Positions 1 through 6,654 of a DNA stretch of 8,447 bases are shown piece by piece; the first letter of the stretch is position 1; every line of letters starts with the position of its first letter. The stretch is from positions 1-8,447 of the forward strand of contig JBJOQB010000120.1 in NCBI GenBank assembly GCA_046050125.1, written 5' to 3'. This DNA is from JAHFQJ01 sp046050125. Lineage in GTDB: Bacteria > Pseudomonadota > Gammaproteobacteria > Burkholderiales > Burkholderiaceae. Below the pieces are notes generated by a model, which searched no databases, was not told the DNA's origin, and saw only the letters and a list, made by a program, of their open reading frames with translations. The translations under genes were made by a program, and so were the position numbers.

Positions 1-1037
1 TATGTAAAGAATATATTATTTTGCATATTTTATACCTAATTTTATTACCATTAACATTTATTTACACTATTTACATCTATATACGTAAAAATTTATATAA
101 ATTTAATATATTAAAATCTTATAAATTTAATGTGCCTGTTATTGTTATAGGAAATATTGTGGCGGGTGGCTCTGGAAAAACACCTATAGTCATATCTCTT
201 GCGAATAGCTTAAAACATAAAGGATTAAAAATTGGGATAGTGAGCAGAGGATATGGAGCTAAAATTATTAATCCAATAATTATTAACAATACTCATAAAT
301 CCCATCAGGTAGGAGATGAACCATTATTAATTTTTAATAAAACATCTTTACCTATTTGCGTACATCTAAATCGTAGTCAAGCAATTCAACATTTATTAAA
401 TTATAAAAATGATTTAGATGCAATAATTAGCGATGATGGATTACAACATTTAAAAATGCATCGAGATATAGAATGTGTAGTTTTTAATCAATTTGAAATA
501 GGAAATAGCTCACTAATTCCTGCAGGTCCATTAAGAGAAAGTATAAGAAAATGGAATTACAGCATATATTCAGGGGATAGTATCGATAATAAAATAGTAC
601 TCAAAAGCCAGAGTAAAGCTATAAAAGTAAATAGAATGAGTACTACTTTAGTTAATATACAATCTCATCAAATTAAAAATATAAATAATAAATCTGATTT
701 AGATGAATTTTCAGATAAAAGTGTACTTATCGTAGCAGGAATTGCACACCCACAAATAATTAAACAATTGTTAGAAAAACATAATATTCAAGCTAGTGTA
801 TATAATAAAATTGGCGACCATCAAATACTAGAGCAATCACACATTAAAGATATAAATACTAACTATACAGAATTTGATTTGATAGTTATTACAGAAAAAG
901 ATTTAATAAAATATGATAAAGATATACTTATAAATCAAATAAAAAAGCCAGTATGGGTAATAAATCTAGAAACTATAATTCCAAATAATTTTATAGATGA
1001 AATATATGAAAAAATAGTTAGTATAAATAGTAAATAA
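1..1037 (+). CDS. lpxK: Tetraacyldisaccharide 4'-kinase LpxK, 5' end outside the window
   Basis: LpxK phosphorylates the 4' position of the lipid A disaccharide at the inner face of the cytoplasmic membrane, giving lipid IVA. Numbering from a TTG at 21, the protein shows a hydrophobic N-terminal anchor (about residues 3-21), the P-loop GNIVAGGSGKT (44-54), SRGYG (75-79), GDEP (98-101), DDGLQH (138-143), PAGPLRE (167-173), VAGIAHP (238-244), DHQ (266-268) and TEKD (291-294), all in the family order. The C-terminus is complete, with a TAA stop. The TTG is a poor start: the frame stays open to base 1 (codons for CKEYII precede it), no ribosome-binding site is visible, and family members have about 10-20 more residues before the membrane anchor. 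I therefore call the gene 5'-truncated by the window edge. It converges on tadA with only 5 bp between stops. Identity is secure; only the start is uncertain. Confidence 0.95.
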   Translation, partial: CKEYIILHILYLILLPLTFIYTIYIYIRKNLYKFNILKSYKFNVPVIVIGNIVAGGSGKTPIVISLANSLKHKGLKIGIVSRGYGAKIINPIIINNTHKSHQVGDEPLLIFNKTSLPICVHLNRSQAIQHLLNYKNDLDAIISDDGLQHLKMHRDIECVVFNQFEIGNSSLIPAGPLRESIRKWNYSIYSGDSIDNKIVLKSQSKAIKVNRMSTTLVNIQSHQIKNINNKSDLDEFSDKSVLIVAGIAHPQIIKQLLEKHNIQASVYNKIGDHQILEQSHIKDINTNYTEFDLIVITEKDLIKYDKDILINQIKKPVWVINLETIIPNNFIDEIYEKIVSINSK

Positions 1038-1042
1038 TTTAT

Positions 1043-1585
1043 CTAATCAATAACTTTTCTTTTACTATTACGCTTTGCCTTAAAAAAAGACTGAATTAAA
1101 TCTTTTGATTGATTCTCTAAAATTCCATACGTAACTTTAGTTTGATGATTAATTGATAAATCAAATAAATTTAGCAATCCGCCCGCCATGCCAGTTTTTT
1201 TATCACTAGCACCAAATATTATATCACTAAAACGGGCATGAATAATTGCACCTGAACACATAGCACATGGCTCTAATGTTACATATATTCTGCAATTTGG
1301 TAATCGGTAATTATTAAAATATATGCATGCATTTTGAATTGCCATCATCTCAGCATGCATAAAAGTTTGTTGGTCTGAGATATTTTTATTATGCCCCATA
1401 CCAATTATATAACCTGTTGTGTTACAAACTACAATAGCACCTACAGGAACTTCATCAAAAGCTAATGCTTGATGAGCTAATTGTAATGCATAACCCATAT
1501 AGTAATTATGCAAATCTAAATTATTATCTATATCAGATAAATTATTCCCACTCAATGGTTGCAGGCGGTTTGCCACTAATATCAT
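1043..1585 (-). CDS. tadA: tRNA-specific adenosine deaminase TadA
   Basis: TadA deaminates the wobble adenosine 34 of tRNA-Arg(ACG) to inosine, which is needed to read CGN codons. The 180-residue protein has the zinc deaminase signature: HAE at 77-79 (His zinc ligand, Glu proton shuttle) and PCAMC at 106-110 (Cys107 and Cys110 as ligands). EVPVGA (45-50), NYRLPN (92-97) and the KTGMAGGLLNL stretch (130-140) are typical of TadA rather than of cytidine or guanine deaminases. The ATG at 1585 lies inside guaA, giving a 44-bp overlap in another frame. It has a weak GAG six bases upstream. The only starts beyond the guaA stop are a TTG at 1510 and an ATG at 1498; neither has a Shine-Dalgarno, and the ATG would remove N-terminal residues that E. 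coli TadA has. Residues 1-15 may therefore be real or an over-extension. It is the last gene of the leftward fimV-guaA-tadA block. Confidence 0.93.
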   Translation of the reverse strand: MILVANRLQPLSGNNLSDIDNNLDLHNYYMGYALQLAHQALAFDEVPVGAIVVCNTTGYIIGMGHNKNISDQQTFMHAEMMAIQNACIYFNNYRLPNCRIYVTLEPCAMCSGAIIHARFSDIIFGASDKKTGMAGGLLNLFDLSINHQTKVTYGILENQSKDLIQSFFKAKRNSKRKVID

Positions 1586-3182
1586 AAGTTACTCGGTTAA
1601 TTCCCTTAACCTCATTGATAATTCTATTTGATACATGTCCTAGTAAATCATATGGTAATTTTGCCCAATGAGCTGTCATAAAATCTACAGTTTGCACTGC
1701 TCTTAAAGCAACAACATAATCGTAAGTTCTACCATCACCCATAACACCAACACTTTTAACTGGTAAGAATACGGTAAAAGCTTGGCTTGTTAAATCATAC
1801 CAACTTTTGCCTATATCCTGTTGATTACATAAACCATAATCAACATCTTTTTGAGTAGCAAATGTATTGTTTAATTCATGAATAAAAATAGCATCTGCTT
1901 TTTGCAACAAGTTCACATAATCTTGCTTAATTTCGCCTAAAATACGTACACCTAAACCAGGACCTGGGAAAGGATGACGATATACCATGCTTGATGGCAA
2001 ACCTAATGCAACACCCAATTTACGAACTTCATCTTTAAATAAGTCCCTTAAAGGCTCTAGCAATTTAAGCTTCATATGTTCTGGTAAACCACCAACATTA
2101 TGATGACTTTTTATGGTATGAGCAGTTTTTTTACCAGCTCCAGCACTTTCAATTACATCAGGATAAATAGTACCTTGAGCTAAAAATTCAATATCTGTAA
2201 GCTTATTAGATTCTAACTCAAAAATATCAATAAAAGATTTACCGATAGATTTTCGTTTTTGTTCTGGGTCACTTATTCCAACTAAATTGCTTAAAAAATA
2301 ATTCCCAGCATCTACAGTAATTACTTTAACACCTAAATTTTGAGCAAAAACTTGCTCTACCTGTGTTCTTTCATTTAATCTTAATAAACCATTATCTACA
2401 AATACACATGTTAATTTATCGCCAATTGCTTTATGTATAATTGCTGCAGCAACGCTAGAATCAACACCACCAGATAAACCAAGTAGTACTGATTTATCGC
2501 CAACTGTATCACGTATATGTTGAACTGACTTCTCTATGATTGAATCCATTTGCCAATCATTATCACATTTACAAATATTTAGTACAAAATTTTGTAAAAA
2601 TTCCATACCAAAATTGGTATGAGTTACTTCTGGGTGAAATTGAACACCAAATAATTTCTTGTCTAAATTTCCCATGGCAGCAATACTACAAGTGTTAGTA
2701 TATGCTAAACATTCAAAATCTTTCGGTAAGCTAGAAACTTTATCACCATGACTCATCCAAACATTTGCAAATGATTCATTTTTATTATTTGATGACGCAA
2801 ATAATGGTAATAAAAAATTTAAATCATCGCTTAAATTTTTATCTGTTTGCCCTAGTTTTGCATACCCAAATTCTCTTAATCCCCCACTGATAACGCTTCC
2901 ACCTAATTGAACAGCCATAGTTTGCATACCATAGCACACACCAAGTATAGGTATATTTAAATCAAATATTCCATCAGGAGCTTTAGGGGAATCAACATCA
3001 TTAACAGAATTGGGTCCACCTGATAAAATGATACCATTTGGTTTATATGCCTGTATCTTTGATAATTCAATATCATAAGGAAAAATCTCGCAATATACTC
3101 CAAACTCTCTTATTCTTCTAGCAATCAATTGTGTAAATTGAGAACCAAAATCTAAAATAACAATACTAATTTTTTTTTTCAT
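1542..3182 (-). CDS. guaA: GMP synthase (glutamine-hydrolysing) GuaA
   Basis: GuaA converts XMP, ATP and glutamine to GMP in the cytoplasm, the last step of guanine nucleotide synthesis. The N-terminal class I glutamine amidotransferase domain (about residues 5-205) has SGGPNSV (54-60), the nucleophile Cys83 in GVCYGMQ, and His183/Glu185 in FHPEVTH, completing the triad. The ATP-pyrophosphatase domain follows, with the P-loop LSGGVDSS (236-243). The C-terminal dimerisation domain contains RHPFPGPGLGVR (402-413) and ends in the canonical KPPATIEWE. At 546 residues it is slightly longer than the 525-residue E. coli enzyme, and no domain is missing. The ATG at 3182 is followed by a run of ten A (codons 2-4 all Lys). 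The upstream Shine-Dalgarno is weak (AAGA very close to the ATG), and fimV stops 10 bp before, so translational coupling is likely. Its 3' end overlaps the start of tadA. Confidence 0.97.
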   Translation of the reverse strand: MKKKISIVILDFGSQFTQLIARRIREFGVYCEIFPYDIELSKIQAYKPNGIILSGGPNSVNDVDSPKAPDGIFDLNIPILGVCYGMQTMAVQLGGSVISGGLREFGYAKLGQTDKNLSDDLNFLLPLFASSNNKNESFANVWMSHGDKVSSLPKDFECLAYTNTCSIAAMGNLDKKLFGVQFHPEVTHTNFGMEFLQNFVLNICKCDNDWQMDSIIEKSVQHIRDTVGDKSVLLGLSGGVDSSVAAAIIHKAIGDKLTCVFVDNGLLRLNERTQVEQVFAQNLGVKVITVDAGNYFLSNLVGISDPEQKRKSIGKSFIDIFELESNKLTDIEFLAQGTIYPDVIESAGAGKKTAHTIKSHHNVGGLPEHMKLKLLEPLRDLFKDEVRKLGVALGLPSSMVYRHPFPGPGLGVRILGEIKQDYVNLLQKADAIFIHELNNTFATQKDVDYGLCNQQDIGKSWYDLTSQAFTVFLPVKSVGVMGDGRTYDYVVALRAVQTVDFMTAHWAKLPYDLLGHVSNRIINEVKGINRVTYDISGKPPATIEWE

Positions 3183-3192
3183 TTCTTATATT

Positions 3193-5415
3193 TTATATTT
3201 CGTTTATGTCTTTTAATAATGCTTTTGCTTGTTTTTGCACTTTTTTATCTTCATTTTGAGCTGCTAATTCTTCTAGTAACATGCTTGCACCGCTAAAATC
3301 TTCAATATCTAAATATGCTTTAGCTAATTCAAGTTTAGTCTCATAAAACCCATTATCTTTGTCTTCAGATTGTACGCTTTGAGTCTCTTTAGCTGGTTGC
3401 GGAGGTGATTCTACTGCAACATTTTCTTGTGTTTCCAAATCATCTTTATTGTTATTATCAGAGATAATATCTAATGCATCAAGATTTGGGATTTCATCTA
3501 ACTTAATTTCTTCATTTTTAACAATATCTTGAATTTGACTAGTTTGTTCAACTTCATCTTCCATAGATAATTCTGGTATATCATCAAAATTTATCTCTTC
3601 AATTGAGTTTTGAACTTCATTTTTATTTGGTAATTCAGCATCTAATACTAAAGAATTATTTTCAAAATCAATCTGTTTACTATCATCTGCAAAACCAATT
3701 TGGTTATCTTTAAATAAATCATCATCTTTATGAAAATCATCAATTAAAGGTATATTATCTGCAAACAAATGGTCATCATTATTATCAAAGTTATTTGAAT
3801 TATTTAATGAAGTTTTTGATGTATTTTGTTGATTATTACTAAAGGTTTCTTGGCTACCTAAATTAAAGTCCAAAAAATCTCCGTCTAATCCATCATCCAA
3901 TCCATCTTTATGCTCATTTTTTTGATTATTTAATGTATTTTGCAAAAAGTTAGTACTAGAATTTTGCTGTGATTTATTAAATGTGTTAACAAACCCACTA
4001 TTTAAATTAAATTCATCATTCTCATCATCGTTAATATTTTGTACATTCGCATTAGATTTGCTATTATGCACAAATAAACTATCGTACTCCTCTTCTTGTT
4101 CTTGCTTTTTACGTCTTTTATATACCCAATATCCAATACCACCAGCACCAACCAACATAATTAAGAAAGGCCATACTCCAGTATTTTTGCTTTTTACTTC
4201 TAATTGAGTTTTACTAGCAACATCTGCAGTTGTTGTTATTGTACCTTGAGGTTTTGATTCAGTTGAAGAAGCTTCTGCAGAGCTAGGAGGCAAGCCTAAT
4301 GGATTAGCATGTTTCTCATCTTCAGCAACATTTGTAGATGATGCTACTAGTGGTGTAGTATCTTCTACTTTGCTTGCAATTGAAGATTCAGTAGCAGATG
4401 ATAGCAATTGTTTTTTATCTTCTAATTCTTTTTTAGAATCTTGGATTAACTTGTTTTGCTCTTGAATCTCTTTTGATTCTTGATTATTCAGTGCTTTAGC
4501 GACTTCTTGTTCTTTTTTATCAATTGCACCTGATTTTTGAATTTTCAAATTATCTTTGGCATTATCATTAATTTCAACTTGTTTTGATTGAGTAGTAACA
4601 CTGCCTTTTTGAGAAGTAGTTGCCTCGCTTTCTGGTGCTCTTTTATTTACAAAGTTGATTACTTTATTACGATATTTGCTATACTGTGTTGTTCTTGCAG
4701 TTATTTCAAGTTTTGCAGACTTTTGGTCTACGTTTGAGGCTTGCTCTGATGTTGGTAAAGATAATTCACTACCTGAACGCAACCTATTCATATTCCCATT
4801 ATTAAATGCTTGAGGATTAGATTGATAAATCGCTACAATTACTTGGTCTAAACTAACATCTTGTAAAGACTTAGAATGTGAGCCAGATATGCTATACAAG
4901 CTATCCCCATCTTTAACTACATATTTGCCACTACCAGATACAACAGGTGCTTCAGCTGGTTTTGCAGTTTTTGTTTGCTTAACTGGTACTGGATTGGCTT
5001 TTATAATATCGTTTGCATCACTTGCTTTATTTTGCGAGCCTTTTAATAGATTTGAGTATGTTTTTTCTGTTAACTGACCATTTATATTACTTTTTACTCT
5101 TAAATCTAAAACATTAACAGGCAAAGGTTTTTGTGTGATAATTTTTGCAAAGTAAGTTTTACCTTTCTTTTCAATTGTGCTTTGTATTCCATATGACTTC
5201 AAATCTGTATTATCACTAGATGAAAATTCTAAACGTAAAGCTCTTAATTCAGACTCGCTTAAATTTCCTAAATCTAATTCAGCTTTTAATGGTTGGTTTT
5301 TTTCAGAAATAACATTTAAAGAACCCAAGTTAATTGCTTGAACCCCAATTGAAAAGCATGATAAAATCAAGCCAAAAACGAGTTTTTTAGGCATGTTTTC
5401 TGTTTTTACGTACAC
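3193..5415 (-). CDS. fimV: FimV/HubP-family polar protein with LysM and FimV C-terminal domains
   Basis: FimV/HubP proteins are inner-membrane polar landmarks that bind septal peptidoglycan and organise type IV pili, flagella or chromosome origins at the pole. The 740 residues show a signal peptide (about 1-27, ending VQA) and a FimV N-terminal domain (28-125, LGSLNVISEKNQPLKAEL). A LysM-like module follows (about 163-222, starting GKYVVKDGDSLYSIS), then a Lys/Glu/Gln-rich stretch likely to be coiled coil (300-340) and one transmembrane helix (413-432) followed by a KRRKK stop-transfer. The cytoplasmic region (440-685) is Asp/Glu/Asn-rich and probably disordered. The conserved FimV C-terminal TPR-like motif is at 690-735 (ETKLELAKAYLDIEDFSGASMLLEEL). 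The start is GTG, supported by AGGGGA five bases upstream; the ATG at codon 8 has no comparable site. It is first of the fimV-guaA-tadA block. No pilus or flagellar gene lies in the window, so its client is unknown. Architecture, more than sequence identity, supports the name. Confidence 0.9.
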   Translation of the reverse strand: MYVKTENMPKKLVFGLILSCFSIGVQAINLGSLNVISEKNQPLKAELDLGNLSESELRALRLEFSSSDNTDLKSYGIQSTIEKKGKTYFAKIITQKPLPVNVLDLRVKSNINGQLTEKTYSNLLKGSQNKASDANDIIKANPVPVKQTKTAKPAEAPVVSGSGKYVVKDGDSLYSISGSHSKSLQDVSLDQVIVAIYQSNPQAFNNGNMNRLRSGSELSLPTSEQASNVDQKSAKLEITARTTQYSKYRNKVINFVNKRAPESEATTSQKGSVTTQSKQVEINDNAKDNLKIQKSGAIDKKEQEVAKALNNQESKEIQEQNKLIQDSKKELEDKKQLLSSATESSIASKVEDTTPLVASSTNVAEDEKHANPLGLPPSSAEASSTESKPQGTITTTADVASKTQLEVKSKNTGVWPFLIMLVGAGGIGYWVYKRRKKQEQEEEYDSLFVHNSKSNANVQNINDDENDEFNLNSGFVNTFNKSQQNSSTNFLQNTLNNQKNEHKDGLDDGLDGDFLDFNLGSQETFSNNQQNTSKTSLNNSNNFDNNDDHLFADNIPLIDDFHKDDDLFKDNQIGFADDSKQIDFENNSLVLDAELPNKNEVQNSIEEINFDDIPELSMEDEVEQTSQIQDIVKNEEIKLDEIPNLDALDIISDNNNKDDLETQENVAVESPPQPAKETQSVQSEDKDNGFYETKLELAKAYLDIEDFSGASMLLEELAAQNEDKKVQKQAKALLKDINEI

Positions 5416-5420
5416 AATTA

Positions 5421-5426
5421 TCCCCT
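5421..5426 (-). promoter_or_regulatory. Ribosome binding site deciding the fimV GTG start
   Basis: The minus strand reads AGGGGA, then TAATT, then GTG. This is the clearest Shine-Dalgarno beside any gene in the window and favours the GTG at 5415 over the ATG seven codons downstream at 5394. Confidence 0.75.
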
Positions 5427-5488
5427 AACTAAGAACTGATAAAATTAACACCAAAGAATACAAAACAACTTTATTTTTTAGTATCAAA

Positions 5489-5507
5489 TTTTAGAAAATA
5501 TCTAAAA
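5489..5507. repeat. Perfect 7-bp inverted repeat in the fimV leader
   Basis: TTTTAGA and TCTAAAA are separated by AAATA. The 19-bp site lies about 20-40 bases downstream of the predicted fimV start of transcription. No T-tract follows on either strand in terminator position, so an operator or a small leader hairpin fits better than a terminator. The sequence is AT-rich, so chance is not excluded. Confidence 0.4.
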
Positions 5508-5519
5508 GAGCAAAAAATC

Positions 5520-5572
5520 TACTAATAATTAAATATTAATGAAGTACTAATAATCGTCAAATACTTAATAAT
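5520..5572 (-). repeat. Three ATTATTA(A)GTA direct repeats around the fimV promoter
   Basis: On the minus strand ATTATTAGTA occurs exactly at 5554-5545 and 5529-5520, and as ATTATTAAGTA at 5572-5562. The three copies sit just upstream of the predicted -35, inside the spacer right after it, and at the predicted transcription start. The two exact copies are 25 bp apart. This placement suggests binding sites of a regulator of fimV-guaA-tadA. The identity of the regulator cannot be read from the sequence. Confidence 0.45.
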
Positions 5573-5606
5573 ACCTAGTGTATTATAACATAAATAATTA
5601 AATATT
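5525..5606. repeat. 13-bp exact direct repeat ATAATTAAATATT
   Basis: The copies are at 5525-5537 and 5594-5606, 69 bp apart. The left copy overlaps the predicted fimV -10. It is made only of A and T in an AT-rich spacer, so it could be chance. Confidence 0.3.
5533..5560 (-). promoter_or_regulatory. Predicted sigma-70 promoter for fimV-guaA-tadA
   Basis: On the minus strand TTGACG (5560-5555) is followed by a 16-bp spacer and TAATAT (5538-5533). This puts the start near 5526 and gives a leader of about 110 nt before the fimV GTG. The -35 matches the consensus at five of six positions and the -10 at four of six, including the key first T, second A and last T. No better minus-strand candidate was found nearer the gene. 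Confidence 0.5.
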
Positions 5607-5728
5607 GTATTATTTAATGCCAAATGTTGCAATATATATGCATAATCCATATGTTTTTTATATAAAATTACATTGATATTATTTTTTATTTAATAAATAT
5701 TAAAATATGAAATAATAAAACCATTTGC

Positions 5729-5758
5729 TTGACACATATATATACTATATGCTAATTT
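5729..5758 (+). promoter_or_regulatory. Predicted sigma-70 promoter for folE2
   Basis: A perfect -35 TTGACA (5729-5734) is followed after 18 bp by TAATTT (5753-5758), which is preceded by TGC (5750-5752) as an extended -10. Transcription would begin near 5764, about 24 nt before the folE2 ATG. The -10 is only a partial match, but the -35 and the spacing are good. The promoter rules out the in-frame TTG at 5725 and ATG at 5749 as starts, because they would lie within or ahead of it. Confidence 0.55.
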
Positions 5759-5787
5759 CGCTAGTATCTTTAACATATAAAAAAATA

Positions 5788-6585
5788 ATGAAAGCAGTAA
5801 CTGATATTGGTATAAATCTACCTGATATACAAAGTAGTTTAGATAAACGAAATATTCCAATTCAAAAAGTAGGAATAAAAGGCATTCAATTACCAATACA
5901 AGTAGAAACATTATGCGGAAATATGTCAAGCGTAGCAAGCGTAGATATGTATGTGTATCTAGCAGGTAACGTTAAGGGTACGCATATGTCTAGATTTATT
6001 CAAGTAATGCAAGAACATAATAGCCCACTATCTTTTACAATTCTACAAAAATTAATGCAAGACATGTTGGAAAGACTAGAAGCAGATAGCGGATTCATCA
6101 GAATTAGCCTTCCTTTTTTCATTGAAAAATCAGCACCTGTTAGTGGTGTAAAAAGCATTATGGATTATAAACTAGCATTTGAGCTAGAAGCAAAAAATAA
6201 ACAAATAAATTTTATACAAGAAGTCCAAGTGCCTGTTAAGAGTTTATGCCCTTGTTCTAAAGGTATATCAGAATATGGAGCTCATAACCAAAGGTCTCAT
6301 ATTATTATTCGTGCTTTGTTGAGCGAGAGTATGCCTGTAGAAGAATTAATTAAAATTGCTGAAATTCAAGCATCATGTGAATTATGGGGTATACTAAAGC
6401 GTGCTGATGAAAAATATGTTACTGAAAAAGCTTATGATAATCCAAAATTTGTGGAAGACCTTGTAAGAGACATCGCTGTTGAATTAAATAAAGAACAAAG
6501 AATTATAAGCTACGAATTATCTAGTGAAAATTTTGAGTCAATTCATAATCATTCAGCTTATGCCTATATCCAACATACCAAGTAA
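5788..6585 (+). CDS. folE2: GTP cyclohydrolase FolE2 (type IB)
   Basis: FolE2 converts GTP to 7,8-dihydroneopterin triphosphate, the first step of tetrahydrofolate (and, where present, queuosine) synthesis. It is the metal-flexible alternative to zinc-dependent FolE. From the ATG at 5788 the protein has 265 residues. VGIKGIQLP (28-36) and KGTHMSRF (63-70) are followed by the active-site SLCPCSKGISEYGAHNQRS region (152-170, with Cys154, Cys156 and His166), YDNPKFVEDL (216-225), and the C-terminal His-rich SIHNHSAYAY (251-260). All are hallmark motifs of the COG1469 family. I chose this start because upstream in-frame TTG and ATG codons overlap a good promoter and add residues without family resemblance. 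No clear Shine-Dalgarno precedes the ATG. The gene is divergent from fimV and is followed 69 bp later by ubiG. Whether it is the only GTP cyclohydrolase of the organism cannot be seen here. Confidence 0.96.
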   Translation: MKAVTDIGINLPDIQSSLDKRNIPIQKVGIKGIQLPIQVETLCGNMSSVASVDMYVYLAGNVKGTHMSRFIQVMQEHNSPLSFTILQKLMQDMLERLEADSGFIRISLPFFIEKSAPVSGVKSIMDYKLAFELEAKNKQINFIQEVQVPVKSLCPCSKGISEYGAHNQRSHIIIRALLSESMPVEELIKIAEIQASCELWGILKRADEKYVTEKAYDNPKFVEDLVRDIAVELNKEQRIISYELSSENFESIHNHSAYAYIQHTK

Positions 6586-6600
6586 ATTATTAAAAAAATA

Positions 6601-6609
6601 TGTTAGAAT
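6601..6609 (+). promoter_or_regulatory. Possible extended -10 promoter for ubiG
   Basis: TGT followed by TAGAAT (6604-6609) fits an extended -10 (TGnTATAAT) with five of six hexamer matches. No recognisable -35 lies 17 bp upstream. It would start transcription near 6616, about 39 nt before the ubiG ATG. An 8-bp repeat AATATGTT (6597-6604 and 6607-6614) with a 10-bp period overlaps it. Read-through from folE2 is an alternative. Confidence 0.3.
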
Positions 6610-6654
6610 ATGTTTAACCTCTTTAAAGCTTAATTCGCTTAAAATATAAATATT

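Larger units (their letters stand above)
5416..5787. other. Gene-free divergent control region between fimV and folE2
   Basis: These 372 bp are almost entirely A and T and contain no credible gene. Read from the fimV side they hold the fimV ribosome site, a 19-bp palindrome (5489-5507), a predicted fimV promoter with three related repeats (5520-5572), a 13-bp exact repeat ATAATTAAATATT (5525-5537 and 5594-5606), about 120 bp with no recognisable signal (5607-5728), and the folE2 promoter (5729-5758). Short open frames here have AT-rich, low-complexity translations and no ribosome site. Confidence 0.75.

Noticed and set aside
3983..4207. 74-codon open frame on the + strand
   Set aside because: It is antisense to the FimV membrane and linker region. 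Its translation is a low-complexity Ser/Leu product of that composition, with no ribosome site or family resemblance.
4889..5077. 62-codon open frame on the + strand
   Set aside because: It is antisense to the FimV LysM region and has no start signal or recognisable domain.
5579..5591. Zur-box-like TATAACAT half-site upstream of folE2
   Set aside because: FolE2 is zinc-regulated in some bacteria, so I looked. Only one half-site of the E. coli-type palindrome matches, and such an AT string is expected by chance here.
5628..5642. TGCA-ATATATA-TGCA near-palindrome
   Set aside because: Only the outer four bases pair; the AT core does not extend it.
5690..5938. 82-codon open frame on the - strand
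   Set aside because: It overlaps the folE2 promoter and start in antisense. The hydrophobic Leu/Phe/Tyr-rich product is what AT-rich DNA yields by chance.
6626..6640. AAGC/GCTT hairpin between folE2 and ubiG
   Set aside because: It has only 4-bp arms and no T-tract, and is not a convincing terminator.
6622..6650. TTTAAA-N17-TATAAA as a ubiG promoter
   Set aside because: It would place the start of transcription at the ATG itself, making the mRNA leaderless, and the -35 is poor. The extended -10 at 6601-6609 is a better candidate.
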